Shown here in pieces: positions 17,892 to 26,192 of a stretch of DNA of 35,395 bases; position 1 is the stretch's first letter, and each line of letters starts with the position of its first letter. This DNA is from Mycoplasmataceae bacterium (GTDB taxonomy: Bacteria > Bacillota_I > Bacilli_A > Mycoplasmatales > Mycoplasmoidaceae): NCBI GenBank assembly GCA_031289655.1, contig JAITPC010000016.1, positions 1-35,395 of the forward strand. The letters run 5' to 3'. The translations under genes and the position numbers were made by a program. The notes under the pieces were generated by a model. The model worked only from the letters and a program-made list of their open reading frames with translations, ran no database searches and was not told where the DNA came from.

Positions 17892-19553
17892 GTGATAATA
17901 AAAACATTCAAGGCATTTAGTTCCTTTCTTATATTGACTTCATTTTCTATTGCAAATAGTTTTGTTATCGCTTCATGTTCATATGTTAAACCGAGTATTA
18001 CTGTTAGTGGAAATAGCGGTGCAATTACAACTGATACAATATACAATTTTAATATTGAGAGGTTTGGAATATATGATAAGAATTTTTCACTAAATAATTT
18101 TTTAATACGCACATTTGATGTTGATGAACAAGGACATTCCACAGGAGTTGAAAATGATGCTCTTAATGAATTCTTCTTAAATTATGATTACACCAATGAT
18201 GATGATGATTTAAGAAAAACTAATATTTTAAAATTACAGACTGTGTCATCATTCGAAGATTTTTCAAAAACTTCTTTTTCGTTAAATATTATTTTGGGTA
18301 TTAATTCCTCACTATATAGTGACACATATTATACCTACTATTCAACAATCGATATGCATGCAATTCCTATTGATTGCACTATAACAGATTCTACAATTGA
18401 GGATAATCTTTACAAAGATCCAACAAACCCCGCTAATGACGATAAGATACTGATTCCTCCCAACGAAAATTATAATTCATACACTATTCTTCATAACGGT
18501 ACGCTTGGGTATATTATCTCACCAGAAGATTTTACAGAACTTTACTTAAAGTGACTTATTGGACGATTGTATAGTGATATGATTAGTGAGATTCATGATT
18601 TTATTTCACGATTAAAAGCAACATTTAGTATCAAGGGTTTTGATATTGATATTCCCAAATATTGCATTAGAATTAATTTTATTTATGATGCTGAAAATGG
18701 AATAATTGATGAATTTACAATGAAAAGTAAGAATTACTCAAATCACGATATTGATGGCTCCATTGCAATTTCAATTCCATTTGTTGGCACCTCTAATTAT
18801 TGATTAAATATTTTCACTATAGAAAAATATTCTATAAATGGAGCCTTTCGGTCTATGCCGACTTTAAATTATTTATCATGTGTACCCCAATCCCTGGAAT
18901 CTCGCTTTATATACCACATATATCCAGAAAATAATTTATTTGGGATATTGCCTAGTTGAAATTCTGAGAAATTTTATTCCAAAAATGGTTATTTTGGTGA
19001 TGATCTTTCTTTAATTGATCCTGGATTATATTTTAAATCATATTATATCAAACAAATTTGAGCGTTGGATCCGATAATAATAAAAGAATTTAGAACAAAA
19101 GAAGATGAAGTCAATCCGAGTGAAATGCCAACTGTTATTCAACCAGGTAATATAATTGATGGCCTTGATTATTCTAACCTTGAAATTTTTAATAATTATT
19201 TTTGTAACTTATATGAATATAATTCAGAAACAGACAATACTCACATCGGTATGGTTAATCCTAATGAAGCACAGACTGATTATAACATTATTATTCAAAA
19301 TAGTACAAAGACTGGCCCTTACCTTGTTACAATTATTGACAAAGACAACAATATAATTAATTCAAATGTTCCATTTTATCAAGTCATTCGTTTTCATAGG
19401 TGGCAGTATATTCAAGATGAATTAAATCCTTATTATCAACTTGAATTTGCGACAAATTATTGTTACCTTAACAATGGGAGCTATAGCAACAATTACCCTA
19501 TCCCTGCCGCCATATGTAAATCTGATAATTTTTGATTTCCTTATAACGGATAA
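17892..19553 (+). CDS. Large lipoprotein, hypothetical
   Basis: A 553-aa protein starting at GTG. The N-terminus MIIKTFKAFSSFLILTSFSI is followed by ANSFVIASCS, a clear lipobox with Cys at about residue 29. The rest is acidic, Asn/Tyr-rich and shows no family I recognise. An acidic DDDD stretch lies near residue 101, and aromatic segments occur throughout. It should be exposed on the cell surface. No homopolymer tract is present, unlike the two smaller lipoproteins. It ends 2 bases from the convergent ABC ATPase gene. It might serve as a substrate-binding or adhesion lipoprotein, which is inference only. Confidence 0.7.
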
Positions 19554-19555
19554 AA

Positions 19556-20233
19556 TTATTTAATTACTGATTTTAAATAACGGGGGGGGGATTTACTAGA
19601 TAAAATAATCTTACCATTATTTATTTTTATATAATAATTAGCGTAATGTTTAATTTCAAATAAATCATGTGTTGAAATTAGAAATGTTGCTCCTAGTTTA
19701 TTCTTTTTTAAAACAAATTTATAGAATAACATTCGTGTTTCAAAATCTAAATTAGCAGTTGGTTCATCTAAAATAAAAAACTTGCTTTTTGATAAAAAAG
19801 TTTCCATTAGCATAATAACTTTTTTTAATCCAGAAGATAAATTATTAATTTTTAATTTAAGTTTAGTTACAGGGAAATCAAAAGTTTTACATAAATTTTG
19901 TATTTGATCAATACCCTCTTTTTTTGTTCATCCAGAATAACATGCCTGTTCCAACAAAAAATCATATATTATCATATTTGGTAACTCTTCTTTTTCCGGG
20001 CAATATGATAGAGTCGCTCTTGACTCAGAATCCATACTTGAAATGCTGTTAATCATTATATTCCCAGTGTAGGTTTTAAGCAAATTAAGAATAGATTTAA
20101 TTACAGTGGTTTTTCCAGCTCCATTTTTCCCGATAAACGCACAAATTTTATTATCAGGAACAATGAAACTTACTTCATCTAATATTTTTATTTTATTTAT
20201 AGAATAATTTATTTTTTTTACTTGTAATACCAT
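19556..20233 (-). CDS. ABC transporter ATP-binding protein
   Basis: A 225-aa ATPase. Walker A is GKNGAGKTTV (about residues 35-44), the signature is LSSGLKKV (a degenerate LSGGQ), Walker B is KFFILDEPTANLD, and the H-loop is ISTHD. It pairs with the permease whose stop overlaps its ATG (TAATG). The system resembles simple exporters (ABC-2 type). The C-terminal coding region contains a C9 tract (19582-19590), giving SPPRYLKSVIK as the tail; other lengths would change only the last residues. Confidence 0.88.
19582..19590 (-). repeat. C9 tract at 3' end of ABC ATPase gene
   Basis: Nine G on plus (C on the coding strand). With nine, the tail is SPPRYLKSVIK. With eight it stops after about two more residues; with ten it ends a few residues later. 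It lies about 30 bases from the stop of the convergent lipoprotein. Confidence 0.7.
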
Positions 20234-20943
20234 TATATTTTGATTTTTTTGTTACAAAAAAATAATGTGTTAGCTATAAATATAAAAATTGCCATTGGCA
20301 AATAAAAAACTAAAGACATATATAAAGTATATCATATTCTATGTTGATCAGGTTCTCTATATCCATTTATATTTCATAATATTGGGAATATCAAGCTACT
20401 TGCTAAAACAATTATGGTATCAATTATTGTTCAAACGCCTGTGACAGTATTGTGACAACATATAGTTGTGCTACTAGCAAAAACGCAAACAATCAAAAGC
20501 GATATTAAAATTCCGTATCAAGATATGGAAGTGGTAAAAAGCGTTTTTCCAGGTTGAGTTCTACTAATTAAATCAATAATATAAAATTCACTGAATATCA
20601 TCAAAGTAAATAAAATAGTGACAACTAATGTTGATAAAAATTTACTTCATAAATACCAAAACCGCCTAACATTTTTACTAATTATATAAATCATTTGCTT
20701 TTTATTAGCGTTTATTTCGGAGATTAATGAAGTTACAATACAAACAATAATCAAAGATGCAGGTCACACTATTGACAACCAATCAGGTCCCGAAGAATAA
20801 AAATTAATAATTCCTATATTAGCAATTATTGGCAAAATAATAGCGATGAATGTAAAAATTAATAATCCAAATAGAAAAAACAAATATAACTGCCATGTTC
20901 TTAATAATTTTAATAATGAGAACTTAAAAATTTTTACATTCAT
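20233..20943 (-). CDS. ABC transporter permease (ABC-2-like)
   Basis: A 236-aa membrane protein with about six hydrophobic segments, for example 'LYLFFLFGLLIFTFIAII', 'LSTLVVTILFTLMIF', 'YGILISLLIVCVFA' and the last 'LVFYLPMAIFIFIANTLFF'. It is coupled to the ATPase by TAATG. TGA codons are read as Trp. The start at 20943 (MNVKIFKFSLLKLLRTW) matches ABC-2 permeases, which open with a short basic cytosolic stretch. It lies 46 bases downstream of tRNA-Lys on the same strand and may be cotranscribed with it. The substrate is unknown. Confidence 0.7.
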
Positions 20944-20989
20944 TCTTCAATTCGTTTTATGATTAGCGTTTGGTAACATTGGGTACTTT

Positions 20990-21065
20990 TGGTGCTCCGT
21001 AAAGGATTCGAACCTTTGACCCAGTGATTAAGAGTCACTTGCTCTACCAGCTGAGCTAACGGAAC
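20990..21065 (-). tRNA. tRNA-Lys (anticodon CUU)
   Basis: A 76-base cloverleaf with acceptor GTTCCGT/ACGGAGC (one G-T pair), D stem GCTC/GAGC, anticodon stem AGTGA/TCACT with loop CTCTTAA (anticodon CTT), T arm AAAGG-TTCGAAT-CCTTT, discriminator A and encoded CCA. It reads AAG. All stems pair. Confidence 0.96.
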
Positions 21066-21073
21066 ATAATTAA

Positions 21074-21081
21074 ATTATAAT
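21074..21081. promoter_or_regulatory. Palindromic bidirectional -10 (tRNA-Lys / membrane protein)
   Basis: ATTATAAT serves the tRNA on minus (8 bases to its 5' end) and the gene at 21091 on plus (9 bases to its ATG). The gap between the two genes is 25 bases. Confidence 0.6.
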
Positions 21082-21090
21082 CCTAATGAT

Positions 21091-21513
21091 ATGAAAGCAA
21101 AATTTGAAAGTAGTTTTTTTATTAAAAATCTATATGTATGTTGTATAATATTAAACATTGTATTTTTATTAATAACTTTAATTGTTGGATTAATATTAAG
21201 AAAATACAATATTATTTATGCTTCATTGCTTTTTATCCCATTTGGATTCTTATATATATACATTACCGATCATACTTCAAAACTAATAAAAATTAAAAAT
21301 AATCTTAATTCTTTCAAAAGATTTAGTATTTTCTTTTTATTATCATTATTTAAATATTTTATATATCTTCTGCCATTATTGGTTACATGTATTTTATATA
21401 ATAAAAATATTTTTAATTTAATTGTTACAATGAGCGAAACAATATCATTTTTATTGTTGCTAGTTATAGTGAGTTTGATCAAAAACAAGGAGAAAAACAA
21501 GGTTATTAACTAA
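21091..21513 (+). CDS. Small four-TM membrane protein, hypothetical
   Basis: A 140-aa basic protein with four hydrophobic segments (about residues 15-36, 42-58, 78-102 and 110-130). I do not recognise the family. The size and topology recall AtpI/MG406-like accessory proteins, but no ATP synthase gene is nearby. The ATG follows a -10 box by 9 bases. Its stop overlaps the stop of the convergent truA. Confidence 0.6.
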   Translation: MKAKFESSFFIKNLYVCCIILNIVFLLITLIVGLILRKYNIIYASLLFIPFGFLYIYITDHTSKLIKIKNNLNSFKRFSIFFLLSLFKYFIYLLPLLVTCILYNKNIFNLIVTMSETISFLLLLVIVSLIKNKEKNKVIN

Positions 21514-22238
21514 TATTTAACTTTATTAAGATATAAACCACAAGCTTTTACTTTGGTAATTGCACTTCCTTTTTTAGGATTCAATAATAACTTTTTTATA
21601 TCATTAATTGTTTTTTTGCCATCACTATAGTCTAATAGTGTTCCTACAATCATTCGCACCATTCCTCTTAGAAATCCAGTGCCAACAACGCTAATGATGA
21701 TAAAATTATTTTTTTTAATTGTTTTGATTGTCTTAATTTCTCTAACAGTATTTTCATTTTCACTAATACTAAAAGAAAGGAAATCATGCCTTCCAATTAA
21801 TAATTTGCTCGCTTCTTTAATTTTTTTAATATTGATTTTTTTATTATGAAATAATGCATAATCGTTATAAAACACATTATTTTTATCTAAAGATATTCAA
21901 TATACGTATTCCTTAAGTATAACATTAAATTGTGCATGAAATTTATTATTAACATTTTCAATGTCCTTAACCACTATATCGTTTGGTAGCATTTCATTTA
22001 AAGATTTCAGCAATTGAACTGATGCGAATTTTTTTTTGGCTTTAAAATTAAACACTTGATTGTTGGCATGTACAAAAGCATCAGTTCTACCGCTACCATT
22101 AATTCTTATTTTACTATCAAATATTTTAGACAATGTATTTTCAATTACCTCTTGAATAGTAACATGATTGGGTTGCTTCGCTCACCCATGATAATTTTTG
22201 CCGTCATAAGAAACAATTACTTTATAATTAAACTCCAT
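21510..22238 (-). CDS. truA: tRNA pseudouridine synthase A
   Basis: A 242-aa TruA protein, which makes pseudouridine at positions 38-40 of tRNA. The catalytic Asp is in 'INGSGRTDAFVHA'. 'FHAQFNVILKEYVYWI' and 'GTGFLRGMVRMIVGTLLD' are the family's other conserved blocks. The start ATG at 22238 gives MEFNYKVIVSYDGKNYHGWA, the expected N-terminus. It overlaps the end of ecfT by 11 bases, so it is translationally coupled in the conserved ecfA1-ecfA2-ecfT-truA operon. Confidence 0.95.
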
Positions 22239-23340
22239 ATAGCAATTGCAAGTCTAATAAACCTAAATTTCCGATTAAAACATTTTGATTGACAAACATC
22301 AATAATAAACCTAAATAGATGAAAACAAAAGCTAATAATATAAAATCTTTATAGGTTAAATTATAAGTTTTATACTTTGTTGTAAAAGTATCGGTCGTGA
22401 AATTTCTTGCCTGCATTGCATTAGCTAATTCATTTGATTTAATAAATGAAAGTAGGAACATAGGGATAATTAAGGATGTCATTGCTTTTGCCTTATCATT
22501 AAAATTACCATTCTTAAAATCAACTCCCCTACTGGCCTGTGCATTTAAAATTCTCTTACTTTCTTCAACTAGTGTTGGTACAAACCTTATTGTCAACGAT
22601 ATGATAATTCCTCATTCTTTAACTGGTAATTTAAAAATTTTTAATGGTGAAATTAATGTCGTTATTCCATAAGTCATAGCCACATCATCAGTTGAAGAAA
22701 TAAATAATGTGATTGTAATTAGCAATAATAAAATTTTAAAAGTAATATTTCCGGCATAAACAACGTTAGATAAGGAGAATGTATATCAAAAATTTTGATA
22801 TTCAATATATCGTCATATCATATGTCCGTTTTCTTTAACACTCAATAGCATAAAATCTCATCCCACCGCATGATGCTCTGACGCTTGTTTATAGGCTTCT
22901 GAATAATTGCCAATGAAGAAAGTATCACCACTAGTAAAACTGCCTCAACTGTTATCAATATTTCCACCAAAAAAATTGCAACCTCAAATTGGATTCAAAT
23001 AATATTCAAAATTAGAATCAGGATAAAATGGCAAAAAATCATTTTTTTTACTATCTCACCAATTTAATTTATCGAAATTAAAGATAGCGATATTTGGTGT
23101 TTTCACAGAGATTCAATTTATCAATAAAACTAAACAAAACATCAATAATGAAGAAAAAATAATAAAACTATTTTTTTGTCAATTTGGTTTAGATAGACAT
23201 CATAAAACCATCACTAGTCCAAAGCATAATAAATAACAAAAAAATGAATGAATTATAAAAATAAAAACAATCAGAAATATTAGAATACAAATTTTAATTA
23301 CTGGATGGATTTGTTGTATAAAATTTTTATTTTGTTTCAT
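22228..23340 (-). CDS. ecfT: ECF transporter transmembrane protein EcfT
   Basis: A 370-aa membrane component of an energy-coupling factor transporter for vitamins or metals. The C-terminal half has the coupling helices with 'ILNAQASRGVDF' and 'NELANAMQARNF' (Ala-Arg motifs that contact the ATPases). It also has a long internal Trp/Asn-rich insertion (about residues 75-165) typical of mollicute EcfT, with many TGA codons. The start ATG 23340 lies inside the end of ecfA2 (14-base overlap), with GAAAGGA just upstream as SD. Confidence 0.93.
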
Positions 23341-24223
23341 GTTTTCCTTTCAAAAAATTAATATCATTTGCAAGTTGTTCAATTGTTTTTGGTTTTAATT
23401 CTAATAATTTTTTATACTTTTTATCCTTGACAATTAGCATATCAACTATTTGATAAATGTGTGGAACAGATAAATTCATACTTTCAACTAATTTTTTATC
23501 ATTAAAAATATCATAAATATCTCCATCTTTTAATATTTTTTGATTGCCAATAACAACAACATTATCACTTATTTCCATTGCTTGATTAATAGAATGAGTA
23601 ACAACAATTACCGTTTTACCAAGTGCCCTTATATTCTTCATAATCTCCATCATTTCTTTTTCACCTTGGGGGTCTAAACCAGCTGTTGGCTCATCAAAAA
23701 TTAAAATTTCTGGTTCAATTGCTAAAATACCAGAAATCGCTACCCTTCTTTTTTGACCGCCACTTAATTCAAATGGATTTCTTTGCAAAAATGTTTCATT
23801 TAGTCCAACGCTATTAAGATATTTTTTAGCACGTTTTTTTGCTTCTTCTTTTTTTACCTTAAAATTAAGTGGACCAAAAATAATATCATTTTCTATCGTA
23901 GTTTTAAATAATTGATATTCAGCAAATTGAAAAACTAATCCCACTTGCTTCCTAATTTGTTTAACATTTTTCACTTTACCACGTTTGCTAGTTTTAATCA
24001 ACTTATCAAAAATCTTAATCTTTCCATATTTACTGGTCATCAAACCATTAAAATGAGAAATTAAAACAGTTTTACCAGCACCGCTTGGTCCAATAATATA
24101 ATGAATCTTTCCTTTTTCAAATTTATAATTAAGATCTTTTAATAAGATGTTTTGCTTTTTGTTTTCATTAAAAATTACAGAGAAATTTTCTAATTCAATA
24201 GCTGTATTGATTATTTTTGACAT
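23327..24223 (-). CDS. ecfA2: ECF transporter ATPase EcfA2
   Basis: A 298-aa ATPase. Walker A GPSGAGKTVLI, Q-loop region VGLVFQFAEYQLF, signature LSGGQKRRVAI, Walker B ILIFDEPTAGLDP and H-loop VVTHS are all intact. The C-terminal extension is typical of Ecf ATPases. A Shine-Dalgarno AGAGGAGG lies 14 bases upstream inside ecfA1, whose end it overlaps by 13 bases. With EcfA1 it forms the heterodimeric motor shared by several substrate-binding S components, none of which is in the window. Confidence 0.95.
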   Translation of the reverse strand: MSKIINTAIELENFSVIFNENKKQNILLKDLNYKFEKGKIHYIIGPSGAGKTVLISHFNGLMTSKYGKIKIFDKLIKTSKRGKVKNVKQIRKQVGLVFQFAEYQLFKTTIENDIIFGPLNFKVKKEEAKKRAKKYLNSVGLNETFLQRNPFELSGGQKRRVAISGILAIEPEILIFDEPTAGLDPQGEKEMMEIMKNIRALGKTVIVVTHSINQAMEISDNVVVIGNQKILKDGDIYDIFNDKKLVESMNLSVPHIYQIVDMLIVKDKKYKKLLELKPKTIEQLANDINFLKGKHETK

Positions 24224-25038
24224 ATTTGTTTGACAGCCTCCTCTACGTTAGCTGTTAATTTATATTGGCCTTTTTTATTACGTTTATTTAATTCAATCAA
24301 AACATTAACTATAAAAGGAACATCTAAATTTAAATTTGTTAAAAAATCCTTATCATAGTACATTTCATCACTAGTGCCAATTTTAACCACTTTGCCTTTA
24401 GACATAACAATAATTTTATCTGCTTTAGTAATTTCTTCCATATCATGTGTAATAGAAATTATTGTTTTGCCATAATCTTTTTTAAGTGTATACATTAGTT
24501 TTTTTAAATCTTCCTTAGCATTTGGATCTAATAAAGCGGTTGATTCGTCAAAAATTAAAATTTTCGTATTGATTGCTAGAGCACTTGCAATTGCCACACG
24601 TTGTTTTTGACCGCCACTTAATAAATTAGGACTTGTAGTCAAAAATTCATTCATACCAACTGCATTTGTAACAACATCAATAATTTTTTTCATCTTGTTT
24701 TGTGGAAAATTATGATTTTCCATACCAAAGGCAATATCGTCCTCCACAGTTAATCCAACAAATTGACTATCAGGATTTTGAAAAATAATAGAAATATTAT
24801 TCATAATATAATGAATATTGTTGTCAGTAATTTTTTGCTTATTTATAAAAATCTCGCCACTTTTAGGTTTTTCTAATCCTACTAATAATTTTGAAATGGT
24901 ACTTTTCCCACTGCCATTGTGTCCGATAACACAAACATACTCATTTTCCTTAATTTCAAAGGAAACATTGTTGATGTTTATTACATTTTTGTTATAACCA
25001 AATATTACATTTTTGAATTCAACAATGTTATCAGCCAT
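24211..25038 (-). CDS. ecfA1: ECF transporter ATPase EcfA1
   Basis: A 275-aa ATPase. Walker A GHNGSGKSTISK, Q-loop SIIFQNPDSQFVG, signature LSGGQKQRVAIA, Walker B ILIFDESTALLDP (DES instead of DEP, usual for EcfA1) and H-loop SITHD. It starts 6 bases after the stop of the Cys-rich small gene. Confidence 0.95.
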   Translation of the reverse strand: MADNIVEFKNVIFGYNKNVININNVSFEIKENEYVCVIGHNGSGKSTISKLLVGLEKPKSGEIFINKQKITDNNIHYIMNNISIIFQNPDSQFVGLTVEDDIAFGMENHNFPQNKMKKIIDVVTNAVGMNEFLTTSPNLLSGGQKQRVAIASALAINTKILIFDESTALLDPNAKEDLKKLMYTLKKDYGKTIISITHDMEEITKADKIIVMSKGKVVKIGTSDEMYYDKDFLTNLNLDVPFIVNVLIELNKRNKKGQYKLTANVEEAVKQICQK

Positions 25039-25044
25039 TTTATT

Positions 25045-25179
25045 TTACTGTTCGCAGGCAGGAGGAACTCCTTCTGCTTTCATTGCCTTTCTGCATTCAA
25101 CACATTTGCCTCACAATGGACATTGCTTATTAGCACAGGGGCAGTTTTTATTTAAAAAAGTTGTAGCATTTTTTTTCAT
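25045..25179 (-). CDS. Small Cys-rich protein (DUF6485-like)
   Basis: A 44-aa protein at the head of the ecf operon. Six Cys are spaced C-x-C-x4-C-x5-C-x2-C-x12-C (residues 13, 15, 20, 26, 29, 42), with a Trp coded by TGA in CPLWGKC and the ending EGVPPACEQ. This resembles the short DUF6485-type proteins of Firmicutes, which look like metal or Fe-S binders. The coupling to an ECF transporter may hint at metal or cofactor uptake, which is inference. A TATAAT is 12 bases upstream, and TATAATG overlaps the start. Confidence 0.7.
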
Positions 25180-25191
25180 TATACTAATATT

Positions 25192-25197
25192 ATTATA
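25192..25197 (-). promoter_or_regulatory. -10 box of the ecf operon
   Basis: A minus-strand TATAAT lies 12 bases before the small Cys-rich gene and just downstream of the inverted repeat that ends the lipoprotein gene. Confidence 0.5.
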
Positions 25198-25200
25198 ATA

Positions 25201-25227
25201 TTGGTAGTCTATAGTTTAGGCTACCAA
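25201..25227 (-). terminator. Inverted repeat at lipoprotein stop, possible terminator
   Basis: TTGGTAG and CTACCAA form a 7-bp stem, extended by CTA/TAG after one mismatch, and the lipoprotein stop codon lies inside it. No U-run follows, so it may be a weak terminator or an RNA-stability hairpin. It separates the lipoprotein from the ecf operon promoter. Confidence 0.35.
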
Positions 25228-26154
25228 AGTGGAATTGAATGGAAAATAAGAAAGTGATAATAATACAGAATCATCACCGAGCAATTGATTCAAAATTCAC
25301 CCATTATTCACCAAAGAATAATATTGATATTTTCAGCCAGAGGTCTCTCCACTTTCAAGGTAATCAGAATATGAATAAAAATAATCTACATATATCCATT
25401 CATATTCGTACCAATCCCAAAATCATAATGTATATTCAAAATTAGTAGGATCAGAATGGATGGATGAGAGATTAAGGTCAATTGCATAAGAATTTTCAAA
25501 ATACAACGTTACGCCATGACCATTGGCATCCATTTCAGAATATATACTATCAGATAAAAAATTCTTACTAGTGGGAAATACTAATGTTTTACTAGATATA
25601 TCGGTCCCAATGTGTATATCGCTAAGACTAGGGAAAGCATTGTTCTTAACAGCAATTTTTACAAAATCAGAAAGTAAACCATTTGTTGAACCCCAATTAT
25701 CTATACATTCCTTAAAACAATAATATTCATACTGATATGCTTCGAAATCTATTTTTAATTTACCCGTGAAAAATTCGTCCCAAGCTCACCCATTAGTTAT
25801 CATTTGTCCTCAAAAACCTTGATCACTTCACACATTAAACCATATTTCAGGTGCCTCACCATTCATCGTAATATTAAGAATAAAACAATCAGTGGTAGAT
25901 TCATCTTCGTGTGGTTCTCCAAAAATAAAACTGATTGATGTATTACTTTCCTTAAACGTTTCTTCTAGTCCATTAAGATTAAAGTATAAAGTAGAATTTT
26001 TATAATTAGTTCCTACTTCAAGTTGATCCAAATCAATCGCATTCGATGGATACCATCGTGTTTTGCCACAACTAACTAAACTTGTTGAAAGGGCAATCCC
26101 CCCCCCAATTAGAGCAATTACTAATAAACTAAATCCAATTTTTGTTTTGTTCAT
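25216..26154 (-). CDS. Phase-variable lipoprotein with aromatic-rich tail
   Basis: A 312-aa predicted lipoprotein with signal peptide MNKTKIGFSLLVIALIGGGI, then ALSTSLVSC (Cys29 lipidated). The Gly-Gly-Gly codons are a G9 tract (26098-26106), in frame as assembled. The mature part is acidic, with TGA codons throughout. Residues 239-265 (25360-25440) alternate Trp/Tyr/Phe with Asp/Glu, 15 of 27 being aromatic. A second tract of ten C lies just upstream of the -10 box, so expression can be tuned in both transcription and translation. The signal region matches the lipoprotein at 9.0 kb almost base for base. The function is unknown; it is presumably a surface antigen or adhesin. Confidence 0.82.
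26098..26106 (-). repeat. G9 tract in lipoprotein signal peptide
   Basis: Nine G on the coding strand after ATT, giving Ile-Gly-Gly-Gly-Ile. It is ON as assembled; a one-base loss leads to a stop (TAG) within about ten codons. Confidence 0.85.
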
Positions 26155-26161
26155 AACTAGA

Positions 26162-26182
26162 TTATATACACCGGGGGGGGGG
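26162..26182 (-). promoter_or_regulatory. Lipoprotein promoter with C10 spacer tract
   Basis: On the minus strand ten C (26173-26182) are followed by six to seven bases and then TATAAT (26167-26162), 6 bases before the ATG at 26154. The tract therefore sits in the -35/-10 spacer. No clear -35 is visible. Length changes would alter promoter geometry, as in the vlp and pMGA/vlhA-type promoters of other mycoplasmas, which vary by homopolymer or triplet tracts. Confidence 0.7.
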
Positions 26183-26192
26183 AATTGTGGTG

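Noticed and set aside
25201-25227. Strong intrinsic terminator after the lipoprotein
   Set aside because: The hairpin is real but lacks a U-run, so I kept it only as a weak call.
25239-25723. Plus-strand open frames opposite the lipoprotein
   Set aside because: They are antisense shadows; the minus-strand frame has a signal peptide, a promoter and codon structure.
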